NCBI GenBank assembly: GCA_016780365.1
Contig: JADHMB010000005.1
Location: 1-56,161, forward strand
Source: Flavobacteriales bacterium
Lineage (GTDB): Bacteria; Bacteroidota; Bacteroidia; Flavobacteriales_D; Parvicellaceae
Reading direction: 5' to 3'
DNA length: 56,161 nucleotides
Shown here: in pieces, positions 44,335 through 53,766 of the stretch
Numbering within the stretch: position 1 is the stretch's first letter
Layout of the letters: each line of letters starts with the position of its first letter
Notes under the pieces: model-generated
Told to the model about the DNA's origin: nothing
Databases searched by the model: none
Seen by the model: the letters and a program-made list of their open reading frames with translations, nothing else
Translations under genes and position numbers: made by a program

Positions 44335-45708
44335 ATGTCTAAAAACATTAGCGAAGAAAAATCAAGTTATCTTGGCATAGATCCTATTCCAAGACTTTTA
44401 CTAAGGCAAGCTCTCCCTGCTGCAATCGGCTTTATGGTGATGTCTGTAAATATGGTGGTAGATACTTTCTTTGTAGGTCAATATATTGGAGAATTAGCTA
44501 TAGGTGCAATCTCTGTAATTTTTCCAATTTCATTTCTTTTTTCTTCCATTGGCATGTCTATTGGAATTGGTGGTGGGAGTATTGTTTCTCGTGCTTTGGG
44601 AGAAGGTAGAAAAGAAAAGGCCTTACTATCATTCAATAATCAAATTACTTTAACGATTATCCTAGCAATAGTTGCCTTAATTGTAGGATTGTTTTTAAAA
44701 ATTCCAATACTAAATGCCTTTGGAGCAAAGGGAGGAATTATGCCTCTTGCTATTTCCTACTTTAATATTGTTCTACTGGGAATTCCTTTTTTAGCACTTT
44801 CCATGATGGCCAATAATAATCTAAGAGCTGAAGGCAAAGCCAAGGTTGCGATGGTAGCTCTATTGATTCCTTCCGTTTTAAATATTTTTTTAGATTACCT
44901 ATTTATTGATATAATGAATTGGGGGATGGAGGGAGCTGGATGGGCAACAAGTATTTCATATATAGGGTGTGCGGTATTTATAGCTTTTTTTTATATTTCA
45001 GGGAAAGGAGAATTAAAAGTCATACCTCAACTATTTAAAATTGATAAAAAAATTATTTCTGAAATTTTCAGTATTGGCTCTGTAAATCTCGTTCGTCAAG
45101 GAACTATTAGTCTTCTTGCAATAGTACTTAATAACACCTTATATTATTACGGAAATCTAGAAGGGGGAATGGGTGGAGAAATAGCTATTTCTGTTTATGG
45201 ACTTGCAACGAGAATGACCATGTTTGCATTGTTCCCCTTGATTGGAATTGCCCAAGGATTTATGCCTATAGCAGGATATAATTTTGGAGCTAAGAAATAT
45301 GAAAGAGTAAGCAAAGTAATTAATACCGCCTTAATCAGCGGGGTGATTATTGCTTCTTTTATAGGAGGTTTACTTGTTTTTGGAGCGGATCTAATTCCAC
45401 ATATTTTCACCAAAGATCAAAAACTTATAACATATGCCCCAAACGCTATATTTTGGATTTTTTCCTCTACGCCAATTATTGTTTTTCATTTAATTCCGCC
45501 TTCTTTTTATCAAGCTATTGGAAAAGCAAAACCTGCTCTTTTTCTTACTTTAATTAGACAAGGAGTTTTTCTTATTCCTTTAGTTTTAATATTACCTAGG
45601 TATTTTGGTATTGAAGGAGTTTGGTATTCTTTCCCTATTTCAGATATTTTATCTGCTATAATATGTTATTCTTTTTTGAGAAAAAGTACTAAAAAACTAA
45701 TTAGCTAA
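44335..45708 (+). CDS. MATE-family efflux transporter
   Basis: Predicted Na+ or H+ driven exporter with 12 transmembrane helices over 457 residues, in two homologous halves (about 12-230 and 240-450). The N-terminal LLRQALPAAIGFMVMSVNMVVD block and the second-half NLVRQGTISLLAIVLNN and FPLIGIAQGFMPIAGYNFGA are standard MATE features. The substrate is unknown; multidrug or small metabolite export is the family role. It lies 7 bp after asd and its last 12 bp overlap the end of rlmN. Confidence 0.9.
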   Translation: MSKNISEEKSSYLGIDPIPRLLLRQALPAAIGFMVMSVNMVVDTFFVGQYIGELAIGAISVIFPISFLFSSIGMSIGIGGGSIVSRALGEGRKEKALLSFNNQITLTIILAIVALIVGLFLKIPILNAFGAKGGIMPLAISYFNIVLLGIPFLALSMMANNNLRAEGKAKVAMVALLIPSVLNIFLDYLFIDIMNWGMEGAGWATSISYIGCAVFIAFFYISGKGELKVIPQLFKIDKKIISEIFSIGSVNLVRQGTISLLAIVLNNTLYYYGNLEGGMGGEIAISVYGLATRMTMFALFPLIGIAQGFMPIAGYNFGAKKYERVSKVINTALISGVIIASFIGGLLVFGADLIPHIFTKDQKLITYAPNAIFWIFSSTPIIVFHLIPPSFYQAIGKAKPALFLTLIRQGVFLIPLVLILPRYFGIEGVWYSFPISDILSAIICYSFLRKSTKKLIS

Positions 45709-46746
45709 CTCATTCTTATTAGCTAGTTGTCCGCAAGCAGCATCTATATCTTTCCCCCTACTTCTTCTAATGTTAACTATAACATTTTTAGATTCTAGAT
45801 AATCTGCAAAAGCATCTACTTTTATAGGGTCAGCTTGTTGGTATTTACCATCATCAATGGAATTGTATTCAATGATATTAACTTTACTAGGAAATGATTT
45901 TACAAATTGGACCAATTCTTCAGCATCTATAATTTCGTCATTAAAATCTTTAAAAATAATATATTCTAAAGTTGGTCTAGTCCTAGTTTTTTCAGAAAAA
46001 TATATCATTGCATCTTTTAATGCTCCAAGAGAATTGGATTCATTTATAGGCATTATTTTATTTCTTTTTTTATCATTAGCTGCATGAAGGGAAAGAGCTA
46101 AATTAAATTTCACACCATCATCCGCTAGCCTTATTATTTTTTTGTGAATTCCAGCAGTACTAATTGTTATTCTTTTTGGTGACATTCCTAACCCATTTTC
46201 AGATGTTATTCTTTCTACTGACTTTAGAACATTGCTATAATTCAGTAATGGCTCTCCCATTCCCATATAGACAATATTGGAAATTGGTAGGCTGTATTCT
46301 TTTTTAGCTTGATCATTAATCATCACTACTTGATCGTATATCTCATCTGCATTTAGATTTCTAATTCTTTTAAGTCTTCCTGTTGCGCAAAAAGCACAAT
46401 CTAAACTACATCCTACCTGTACAGAAACACAAGCAGTCATTCTTTTTTTTGTTGGAATTAAAACACCTTCTATAACAGCATCATCAGCTAATAAAAATGC
46501 ATTTTTAATGGTTCTGTCTTTACTAACTTGAGCTTCACTTAAAACCAAAGCATTAATAATGAAGTTTTCTTCAACTAATATTCTCAATGACTTGGATAAA
46601 TTAGTCATTTGATCAAAGTTAATGGCTCTTTTTTTCCAAAGCCAATCATGAATTTGTTGGGCTCTGTAGGGTTTCTCTCCTAATTTTACAATTTCATCTG
46701 TTAGATTGTCAAGGGAGAGTTGTCTTATGTCTATTTTTTTTTTCAT
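45697..46746 (-). CDS. rlmN: 23S rRNA and tRNA methyltransferase RlmN
   Basis: Radical SAM enzyme that methylates C2 of A2503 in 23S rRNA and A37 in some tRNAs. From the ATG at 46746 it is 349 residues; the longer reading begins at a TTG. The Fe-S cluster ligands are C113, C117 and C120 (CSLDCAFC), and the methyl-carrying cysteine is C338 near the C-terminus (DAACGQLA). The preceding hairpin's U-tract ends one base before this ATG. The stop overlaps the MATE gene by 12 bp. Confidence 0.95.
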   Translation of the reverse strand: MKKKIDIRQLSLDNLTDEIVKLGEKPYRAQQIHDWLWKKRAINFDQMTNLSKSLRILVEENFIINALVLSEAQVSKDRTIKNAFLLADDAVIEGVLIPTKKRMTACVSVQVGCSLDCAFCATGRLKRIRNLNADEIYDQVVMINDQAKKEYSLPISNIVYMGMGEPLLNYSNVLKSVERITSENGLGMSPKRITISTAGIHKKIIRLADDGVKFNLALSLHAANDKKRNKIMPINESNSLGALKDAMIYFSEKTRTRPTLEYIIFKDFNDEIIDAEELVQFVKSFPSKVNIIEYNSIDDGKYQQADPIKVDAFADYLESKNVIVNIRRSRGKDIDAACGQLANKNELAN

Positions 46747-46747
46747 C

Positions 46748-46775
46748 AAAAAAAAACCTCTTAAAAGAGGTTTTT
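46748..46775 (-). terminator. Intrinsic terminator between queA and rlmN
   Basis: Stem AAAAACCTCTT (46752-46762) pairs with AAGAGGTTTTT (46765-46775), with nine U on the minus strand (46748-46756). It follows the queA stop by 4 bp and ends one base before the rlmN ATG, which is unusually close. Confidence 0.8.
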
Positions 46776-46779
46776 AAAA

Positions 46780-47829
46780 TTAGAGAACTAACATAGCGTC
46801 CCCGTAAGAATAGAATTTATACTTTTCTTTTATTGCCTCTTTATAAGCTTTCATAACTAAATCGTGGCCACAGTAGGCAGAAATCATCATTAGTAATGTT
46901 GATTTAGGAGTGTGAAAGTTGGTAATCATCGCATCTGGAATTTTGCATTGATATGGCGGAAAGACAAATTTATTGGTCCATCCAGCAAAAGGTTTTAGTT
47001 CTTTGGTTACAGTTACCGATGACTCTAAAGCCCTAGTGACTGTGGTTCCAATAGAACATACTTTCCTTTTATTTCTTTTAGCATCATTTACCAGTCTTAC
47101 TGTTTCTTCACCGATATATAGCTCCTCAGAGTCCATTTTATGTTTTGTTAAATCTTCTACTTCAACAGGCCTGAAAGTACCTAAACCTACATGGAGAGTA
47201 ATAGGTGTGAAATCAATTCCTTTAATTTCTAGTCTTTTCATTAATTGTTTGCTAAAGTGCAATCCAGCAGTCGGAGCAGCAACAGCACCTTCGTTTTTTG
47301 CAAAAATTGTTTGGTATCTCTCTTTGTCTTCTGGAATAGGATCTCTTTTGATATACTTTGGAAGTGGAGTTTGACCAAGCTTTGTAATAGTGGCCTTAAA
47401 TTCTTCATATGAACCGTCAAATAAAAATCTGAGTGTTCTTCCTCTAGATGTAGTGTTATCTATAACTTCAGCAACCAAATCATCTTCTTCTCCAAAGTAT
47501 AGTTTGTTGCCAATTCTTATTTTTCTTGCAGGATCAACTAAAACATCCCACAATAAACTCTCTCTGTTTAATTCTCTTAGTAGAAAAACTTCAATCTTAG
47601 CACCTGTTTTTTCTTTATTACCATACATTCTTGCAGGAAATACCTTAGTGTCATTCATTACCATTACATCTCCATCTTCGAAATAGTCGATAACATCTTT
47701 AAACTGCCTATGCTCTATTTTTCCAGAATCTCTGTGGACAACCATTAATCTAGATTCATCTCTTTGATCTGCTGGATACTCAGCAATTAACTTTTCTGGT
47801 AATTCAAATTCAAATTGTGATAACTTCAT
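46780..47829 (-). CDS. queA: S-adenosylmethionine:tRNA ribosyltransferase-isomerase
   Basis: Transfers and isomerises the ribosyl part of SAM to 7-aminomethyl-7-deazaguanine in tRNA, making epoxyqueuosine. The 349 residues show the family blocks [29 protein letters not shown] and [19 protein letters not shown], the last near the C-terminus with [13 protein letters not shown] following. Start and length fit. It lies 37 bp after truB in the conserved ftsX-uppP-truB-queA order and is followed at once by a terminator. Confidence 0.96.
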   Translation of the reverse strand: MKLSQFEFELPEKLIAEYPADQRDESRLMVVHRDSGKIEHRQFKDVIDYFEDGDVMVMNDTKVFPARMYGNKEKTGAKIEVFLLRELNRESLLWDVLVDPARKIRIGNKLYFGEEDDLVAEVIDNTTSRGRTLRFLFDGSYEEFKATITKLGQTPLPKYIKRDPIPEDKERYQTIFAKNEGAVAAPTAGLHFSKQLMKRLEIKGIDFTPITLHVGLGTFRPVEVEDLTKHKMDSEELYIGEETVRLVNDAKRNKRKVCSIGTTVTRALESSVTVTKELKPFAGWTNKFVFPPYQCKIPDAMITNFHTPKSTLLMMISAYCGHDLVMKAYKEAIKEKYKFYSYGDAMLVL

Positions 47830-47866
47830 GCTTTGATTTATAAATGAGGCACGAAATTAATAAAAA

Positions 47867-48559
47867 TTATGATGCTTTTATGATATCTACCCATTCGTCT
47901 ATAGATTTTGCCATTTCTAGAGAGAAATTTCCTGACTTTATTCGTTTTAAAGATATTAAATGCCCACCACTGTCTAAAAAAAGACCAATATCTCGTGCTA
48001 AAGACCTAATATAAGTTCCTTTTGAGCAATGGCAATTAAACCTTAATGTGTTTTTATCAATCGCTTTAAGTTCTAGACTATGAATGGTAACCGAATTAGG
48101 TTTTAAAACTATTTCTTCATTATTTCTAGCGTATTGATAGGCTCTTTTACCATTTATTCTTTTAGCTGAGAAAATAGGCGGCACTTGTAATATCTCCCCA
48201 GTAAAATTATTAGAGATCTTTTTCAAAATGTTATCATTTAAAGCGGGTAAAGGAAACTCTTTATCAATTTCCGTTTCTAAATCAAATGAAGGAGTGGTTG
48301 ACCCTAATCTAATTTCTCCTGTATACTCTTTAGACTCGTTTATAAATTGGTCTATTATTTTAGTTTTTTTTCCAGTACAGATAACTACCACACCAGATGC
48401 AAGAGGATCTAAGGTTCCTGCGTGTCCAACTTTTATTTTTTTTAGATTGAACTGTTTACAAATTGTATACCTAATTTTTTTAACTACATCAAATGATGTC
48501 CAATTTAGTGGTTTGTCAACCACTAAAACAGCACCTAACTCAAAAGGAATTTCCTTCAT
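47867..48559 (-). CDS. truB: tRNA pseudouridine-55 synthase
   Basis: Makes pseudouridine 55 in the T-loop of tRNAs. The 230 residues carry the catalytic D51 in HAGTLDPLASG, preceded by LVVDKPLNWTSFDVV (12-26) and followed by YTGEIRLGSTTPSFD and the RNA-contact HCSKGTYIRSLARDIG (about 178-193), at the length of the short Bacteroidota form without a PUA domain. It overlaps uppP by 4 bp (ATGA), so translation is coupled. Confidence 0.95.
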   Translation of the reverse strand: MKEIPFELGAVLVVDKPLNWTSFDVVKKIRYTICKQFNLKKIKVGHAGTLDPLASGVVVICTGKKTKIIDQFINESKEYTGEIRLGSTTPSFDLETEIDKEFPLPALNDNILKKISNNFTGEILQVPPIFSAKRINGKRAYQYARNNEEIVLKPNSVTIHSLELKAIDKNTLRFNCHCSKGTYIRSLARDIGLFLDSGGHLISLKRIKSGNFSLEMAKSIDEWVDIIKAS

Positions 48560-49347
48560 AATAGTTTAAATATGATTGTGATAGCGGCAACTGTAAAACA
48601 GTAATAAGAGAAGTATTTTAATTTGCTAGACTTTACAATACCTATCATCCATTTACATGCAAATAATCCTGTGAAAAAAGCAGCAAAAAAACCAAGGGTT
48701 AGCGGTCCTAAATTAATTGCTTCAGAAAAAATATTTCCATCCATAAGGTCTTTTGCTACTTTTCCAAAAATTAAAGGCACAACCATCAAAAATGAAAATT
48801 TTGCAGATGATGTTTTATCTAATCCTAAAATAACAGATGTAGCAATTGTGGCTCCAGATCTTGAAATACCAGGTAAAATTGCTATTGCCTGGGCAATTCC
48901 AATAAGAAAACTTTGTGAAGTACTAATTGTATTATTGGTTGGCTTTGCCCTGTCTGCAAAAAATAGAAGGGCTCCTGTGATTATAAGCATAAAGCCAACT
49001 AAGACTAATTGACCATCAAATAGGGACTCAATAATGTCATTAAAAAAAACACCTACTACAGCGGCAGGAATCATAGAAACAATAATATTTAATGAGAAAA
49101 TTCTTTCTTTAGAAGATTTTTTTGAAAAAACACCACTTATTATTTGAAATATCTCTTTTCGAAAGATAAAAATGGTGCTTAAAGCGGTTGCAAAATGCAA
49201 TACAACAGTCATAATTAGACTCTCTTTAGGATCAAAATCAGTGGAAAATATTGCTTTAATGATTTCCAAATGGCCACTACTGCTAACAGGCAAAAATTCC
49301 GTTAGCCCCTGAACAATTCCTAAAACTAAAGCTGTTAAATAATCCAA
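48556..49347 (-). CDS. uppP: Undecaprenyl-diphosphatase UppP (BacA)
   Basis: Integral membrane phosphatase that recycles undecaprenyl diphosphate for cell-wall synthesis. The 263 residues have the E17-rich active motif GLTEFLPVSSSGHL (14-27) and the second motif PGISRSG (159-165, R163) with several transmembrane helices, all typical of the family. Start ATG at 49347 is 6 bp after the DUF3098 stop; the gene overlaps truB by 4 bp. Likely transcribed from upstream of ftsX. Confidence 0.95.
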   Translation of the reverse strand: MDYLTALVLGIVQGLTEFLPVSSSGHLEIIKAIFSTDFDPKESLIMTVVLHFATALSTIFIFRKEIFQIISGVFSKKSSKERIFSLNIIVSMIPAAVVGVFFNDIIESLFDGQLVLVGFMLIITGALLFFADRAKPTNNTISTSQSFLIGIAQAIAILPGISRSGATIATSVILGLDKTSSAKFSFLMVVPLIFGKVAKDLMDGNIFSEAINLGPLTLGFFAAFFTGLFACKWMIGIVKSSKLKYFSYYCFTVAAITIIFKLL

Positions 49348-49353
49348 AAAAAA

Positions 49354-49581
49354 CTATTGCTTTTTCATTATTCCAAAAAGAACTAAGCCGTAGCCTGACA
49401 TGACCAAAAATGGAGCAAGAGTAATTCTTCTAAATGAAAAGAGTTCATCTTCATTAAAAACATTTGGATCTTCTGAACCACCGCCAGACATTAAAACAAA
49501 TCCCAACAGAACAACTATACAACCAATAATTATGAACATATAATTTTTTCTACCTAGTACCATTTTAGTTTTTTCTTCCAT
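49354..49581 (-). CDS. DUF3098 membrane protein
   Basis: 75 residues from the ATG at 49581, chosen because it begins one base after the ftsX stop at 49583 and gives MEEKTKMVLGRKNYMFIIIG, the standard opening; the longer reading overlaps ftsX heavily. Two transmembrane helices (about 14-30 and 52-71) flank a short acidic loop (SGGGSEDPNVFNEDELFSF). Function unknown; it is a Bacteroidota-specific companion of ftsX and uppP, in the same operon, so a role in division or cell-wall cycle is inferred. Confidence 0.85.
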   Translation of the reverse strand: MEEKTKMVLGRKNYMFIIIGCIVVLLGFVLMSGGGSEDPNVFNEDELFSFRRITLAPFLVMSGYGLVLFGIMKKQ

Positions 49582-49582
49582 A

Positions 49583-50485
49583 TTAATATAGTTTTTCTGA
49601 TTTAACCCAAATAAATTTGTTGAGTGCAAAATAGGTGGACACAACACTTATTAAAATACCTGTAACAAGAATTCCTAAAGAAATTACTGAAAATTCCAAT
49701 ATTTCATTATTCAGAAGAAATTTATCTGTACTTAGTTCTGAAATAATATTAGGGTTTATAACTGTAAATGAATACCATAAGGACAACAAAAATAGTACTG
49801 CTAGAACTGCAGAAATTAATCCTTGGTAAAATGCTTTTAAAATAAAAGGTCTTCTTATAAAAAAAGATTTAGCGCCAACTAGTTGCATGGTTCTAATCAT
49901 AAATCTTTTTGAAAAAACAGCTAGTCTAATGGTATTGTATATAAGTAAAATTGCAATTATTAATAAAACTCCAGCTATAAAAAGCATGATTAGTTCAAAA
50001 TTTTTAAACACTGTTCCTATTTCTAAAAATTGAGACTCATTGTAAGCAACCTCTGAAATTATATGTTCATTTCCCTTGGTAATTTGGGCTGCAAAATTTG
50101 CAGCACTATCAGGATTAACATAATTAGAACTAAGATTTACATGAATTGAGGAAGGCAAAGGATTGACTCCGTCTAAAATTTCAAAAGCATCTTTTCCTAC
50201 GTGTTTAAGCATTAATTTTTGCGCATCTTCTTTAGATACATAAAGCGCTTTTTTAACAATTCCATCCATAGACTTTAGTTTTTTTTCCATCATTCTAACT
50301 ATAGATTCATCTACAGTTTCATGGAAAAGAATATCCATACTTAATTGTTCTTTAATTTCGGCTGACTTTTTATTAGCTGTCCACATGAAATAAACAAAAA
50401 CACCAAACAAGGTTAAAAGCAAAGTCATTCCAAATATTGTAGAAAGCTCTGCTAAGGAATTTGATTTATGTCTTTTAGATTTCAT
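49583..50485 (-). CDS. ftsX: Cell division protein FtsX
   Basis: Permease-like partner of FtsE that regulates cell-wall hydrolases at the septum. The 300 residues give an N-terminal helix (about 17-36, FGMTLLLTLFGVFVYFMW), a periplasmic domain (about 40-165) and three C-terminal helices (about 170-190, 215-240 and 260-285) with the MIRTMQLVGAKSFFIRRPF coupling segment. FtsE is not adjacent. It heads the minus-strand ftsX-DUF3098-uppP-truB-queA-rlmN run and is divergent from the adhesin gene across a 212-bp gap in which I see no strong promoter. Confidence 0.92.
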   Translation of the reverse strand: MKSKRHKSNSLAELSTIFGMTLLLTLFGVFVYFMWTANKKSAEIKEQLSMDILFHETVDESIVRMMEKKLKSMDGIVKKALYVSKEDAQKLMLKHVGKDAFEILDGVNPLPSSIHVNLSSNYVNPDSAANFAAQITKGNEHIISEVAYNESQFLEIGTVFKNFELIMLFIAGVLLIIAILLIYNTIRLAVFSKRFMIRTMQLVGAKSFFIRRPFILKAFYQGLISAVLAVLFLLSLWYSFTVINPNIISELSTDKFLLNNEILEFSVISLGILVTGILISVVSTYFALNKFIWVKSEKLY

Positions 50486-50697
50486 TCATGCTAATTTATA
50501 AAGAAATTGAAGACAGTTTTTAATATTCTAAAATATAACTCAAAATAATTTTAGGATACATTAAAATATTTTTTGTTCTGTCTTTAACTTCTATACTCAA
50601 ATCATACTCATTAATATTTTATGGATTGTAAAATGTAATATTTAATTTAAATTCAAATTAAGTATCTTTATATACATTATATAACTATCAAAAAAAT

Positions 50698-52806
50698 ATG
50701 AAAAAGTATGCTTTTATAACATTGTTTTTTTACTCGTTTATTTGTCAAATCTATCATAGTCAATGTACGAGTTCAATAAATGCAATTCAATTCAGTGATG
50801 ATACACTTTGTGGAATTGGCTATGTTAATATTACCATTGACGGGGGGAATTTAGGAAATAGTACAAGCTGGCAATTATTTACTGGCAACTGCGGAGGAAC
50901 ATTAATTGCAACATCCTTTAATAATAACTTTATAAATATACCAGTTAATACTACAACCACTTTTTATTGTAAAGCCGACTCTTGCGACGTCTCAAGCTGT
51001 ATTTCTGGAGAAGTTTTTGTTATAGAAACTCCTTCTTTGGACTCTATTATTATTGATTCGCTTTTTAACAACTCTGATTCCACATGGAGTACTTTAGATA
51101 CCGTTTGTCCACAAACAGAAGTCAAATTATTCGCAAATTATAGCTTTACATTACCAATAAATCATTCCATTGTTTGGCATAAAAGTTACTGTGGTTCTCC
51201 AATAATTGGCACAGGTGATTCAATTTCTGTTTATCCAGATTCATCAACTACTTATTATGCTAAAATAGTTGGTCCTTGTGAATCATCTCTATGTAAACAA
51301 GTTACTATAATTACAAAAGACGGCTCAATATCACCAAGCGGAATCCAAACTAGCATTAATAATTTTTGTACTGGAGGATCTTCTACTTTGAGTGTAATTG
51401 GAGGACAATTAGGAACTGGAGCAAACTGGAGCTGGTATGAAGGTGCTTGTAGCTCTAATTTTTTAGGAACTGGAACATCTATATCTGTAACTCCTGCAGC
51501 TACTACAATGTATTATGTTAGAGCCAACGGAGGGGCTTGTGGGGCATCAGCTTGTCAAGAAATCTTAATTAATACTTATGATTTGAATGTTTACCATTCG
51601 AATGTTGATTCTACATGTGAGTCTAATGCTTTTATTCTTCAAGGTGGCTTTCCGCAAGGGGGAACTTATTCTGGAGTTGGAGTTCTTGGTAGTACATTTG
51701 ATCCAAACATTTCAGGAATAGGATCTCATGTTGTAACATATAGCTATACAGATAGTAACAATTGCACGAATTCTGCTCAGTTTCCTGTAGTAGTTTTAGA
51801 AGCAAATATTGATCCTACGTCAATTAGTGCTAATCTTTATGAAATATGTAATGGCAACTCATCTACAATTTCAATCGATAACTCAAATAGCTTAATAAAT
51901 GGGAGCCAATGGGTTTGGTATAAAGGCTCCTGCGGAACAGGAACTTTAATTGCCTCCACAACAACCAATAATCAAATATCTGTATCTCCTTCTACCACAA
52001 CAAATTACTATGTGAGAGCAGAAGGTGGATTATGTCCAGCCAGTAATTGTGTTGGATTAACAATTGATGTTTACACGTTAGAAACCCATTTAAGTGAATT
52101 GGATAATATATGTGGAGATGATTCACCTATATTTGAGCTTGAAGGTGGTAATCCATCTGGTGGCACGTTCTCTGGAAATGGAGTGAATAATGGATTTTTT
52201 GACCCAAAAATTGCAGGAGTGGGTACCCACAATATTACTTACACTTATACTTTAGGTCCATGTATTGCCACAGATGTTGAGACTATTCAAATTGAAAGCA
52301 GTCCAATTATACTAGATTATTCAATTGAACAAGAAACATGTGCTGAAGGAGGAATTATGATTCATATCCATTCTCAAAATGGGATGGGATACTATGGGTA
52401 TGACTGGTCTGATGGAAGCTATGAAAACCCTTTAATGTTTGCAAATAATGAAATTTATAATGTGTTGGTATCAGATGCTAATAATTGCTATAAATTTTTA
52501 GATAGCATAACTTTTGACAACACATTAGAATGTATTGAAATGCCAAACACTTTTAGTCCAAATAATGATGGAATTAATGATAATTGGAGTCTTAACTTTC
52601 CAAATTATGAAGAAGTAAGTCTAGTTATCTTCAATAAATGGGGGAATCAAATATGGGAGTTTAATGGGGGAAATACTATGAGTTGGGATGGCAAAACTAC
52701 AGATGGATTAGGTATTCCTTCTGGAACGTATTATTACACTATTGAACTTACAGACGCCTTAGGAGAGATAACCAATCAAACTGGACCAATAACTATAATA
52801 AGATAA
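50698..52806 (+). CDS. T9SS type B sorting-domain adhesin with Cys-rich repeats
   Basis: 702 residues, exported (signal MKKYAFITLFFYSFICQIYH). It has four related Cys-rich repeats (about 23-108, 136-206, 223-293 and 383-459, with the core SVSP..TTTYYVRA.GG.C..S.C), two copies of a different Ig-like unit (about 297-367 and 462-532, core GGTFSGNGV and AGVGTHNITYTY), a SprB-like segment (about 536-610, YDWSDGSYENPLM), and the C-terminal T9SS type B gliding-motility domain (614-702, MPNTFSPNNDGINDNW). This predicts export by the type IX system and surface attachment. The next gene, PorP/SprF-like, is the usual partner. Confidence 0.9.
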   Translation: MKKYAFITLFFYSFICQIYHSQCTSSINAIQFSDDTLCGIGYVNITIDGGNLGNSTSWQLFTGNCGGTLIATSFNNNFINIPVNTTTTFYCKADSCDVSSCISGEVFVIETPSLDSIIIDSLFNNSDSTWSTLDTVCPQTEVKLFANYSFTLPINHSIVWHKSYCGSPIIGTGDSISVYPDSSTTYYAKIVGPCESSLCKQVTIITKDGSISPSGIQTSINNFCTGGSSTLSVIGGQLGTGANWSWYEGACSSNFLGTGTSISVTPAATTMYYVRANGGACGASACQEILINTYDLNVYHSNVDSTCESNAFILQGGFPQGGTYSGVGVLGSTFDPNISGIGSHVVTYSYTDSNNCTNSAQFPVVVLEANIDPTSISANLYEICNGNSSTISIDNSNSLINGSQWVWYKGSCGTGTLIASTTTNNQISVSPSTTTNYYVRAEGGLCPASNCVGLTIDVYTLETHLSELDNICGDDSPIFELEGGNPSGGTFSGNGVNNGFFDPKIAGVGTHNITYTYTLGPCIATDVETIQIESSPIILDYSIEQETCAEGGIMIHIHSQNGMGYYGYDWSDGSYENPLMFANNEIYNVLVSDANNCYKFLDSITFDNTLECIEMPNTFSPNNDGINDNWSLNFPNYEEVSLVIFNKWGNQIWEFNGGNTMSWDGKTTDGLGIPSGTYYYTIELTDALGEITNQTGPITIIR
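50764..52293 (+). repeat. Two repeat families in the adhesin
   Basis: Protein-level repeats in the order A-A-A-B-A-B, where A is the Cys-rich unit of about 75 residues and B the Ig-like unit of about 70. A3 and A4 are the best conserved A copies. The interleaving of A4 between the B units suggests that an A-B pair was duplicated after the first A copies diverged. Confidence 0.7.
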
Positions 52807-52810
52807 AATC

Positions 52811-53755
52811 ATGAAAAGAATTTTTATTACATCTATATGTCTTTTAATAATACTTACTTATAAAAGCCAACAAAATAGTATGACAAGTCAATATCTTTTT
52901 AATGACTTTGCTATAAATCCTGCAGTTGCTGGTACTAAATCTTATTCTCCTCTTTCAATAAGTTTTAGAAGACAATGGGTAGGTATTGACGAAGCCCCTG
53001 TAACCCAGAACTTAATGTATCATACATTTCTTGGAGATAATACTGGAATTGGAGCACATGTTTTTAATGATGCTTCAGGACCTTCTAGAAGAACTGGAAT
53101 CAACTCAGCTTTTGCATACAATATAAAGACTAGTAAAAGAACAAAATTATCATTTGGAATTTCAGGATCATTAACACAATTTTCTATAGATAGAGATCGT
53201 CTTATAACAGATGTTCCTGGGGATGTTGCTGTTGGCAATTTAAGTAATCAATTAATTGGTGACTGCAACTTTGGTTTGTATTGGTCTGGAGATAGACATT
53301 TTGTTGGCTTTTCTGGCTATAATTTATTTGAAAATAAAACAGATTTATTGGCTTTAACCACCCCTATTCTAAATACCTTAGATAGAGTTTTTTACATTCA
53401 CGGTGGCTACAACTTTAAAATTGGAGCAATATTCGAATTACAACCTTCTATGATTATAAGAACTATGAATAATAGTCTCATTCAAATGGATGGCAATCTA
53501 AAATTTACTGTTAAGAATGCATATTCATTAGGATTATCTTATAGAAATAAAGATGCTGTTTCATTTATTGGAGGAGTTAATATTGGAACTGCTACTATAG
53601 GTTACTCTTACGATGTAGGCATTTCAAAAATTAAAACTTATAATTCTGGTACTCACGAAATTTTCTTAAGCTACAAACTTAAAAAAGACAACCAATCTAA
53701 AACACCTTGGAAAAACAGAAACAGAGTCTACTCAAGTTTTAGCTCCGAAAATTGA
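52811..53755 (+). CDS. PorP/SprF-family T9SS outer-membrane protein
   Basis: Partner protein for delivering or anchoring SprB-like T9SS cargo. The 314 residues have a signal peptide (about 1-19) and the family start NSMTSQYLFNDFAINPAVAGT (about 22-42), then strands such as SFRRQWVGIDEAP and NTGIGAHVFNDASGP, and the C-terminal barrel end THEIFLSYKLK. It starts 5 bp after the adhesin stop and 12 bp before the next gene, so adhesin, SprF-like and PorE-like proteins form one operon. Confidence 0.93.
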   Translation: MKRIFITSICLLIILTYKSQQNSMTSQYLFNDFAINPAVAGTKSYSPLSISFRRQWVGIDEAPVTQNLMYHTFLGDNTGIGAHVFNDASGPSRRTGINSAFAYNIKTSKRTKLSFGISGSLTQFSIDRDRLITDVPGDVAVGNLSNQLIGDCNFGLYWSGDRHFVGFSGYNLFENKTDLLALTTPILNTLDRVFYIHGGYNFKIGAIFELQPSMIIRTMNNSLIQMDGNLKFTVKNAYSLGLSYRNKDAVSFIGGVNIGTATIGYSYDVGISKIKTYNSGTHEIFLSYKLKKDNQSKTPWKNRNRVYSSFSSEN

Positions 53756-53766
53756 TCTCAATAAAA

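Noticed and set aside
46973-47374. 133-codon plus-strand frame inside queA
   Set aside because: It lies wholly opposite a well-supported queA, has no recognisable domain, and its composition is that expected from the reverse of a coding strand.
48623-49012. 129-codon plus-strand frame inside uppP
   Set aside because: It is antisense to the conserved active-site region of uppP and has no domain, signal peptide or promoter.
50486-50697. Promoter or RNA gene between ftsX and the adhesin
   Set aside because: AT-rich with a TATCTTTA box at 50663-50670 but no -33 element at the right distance, and no structured RNA recognised.
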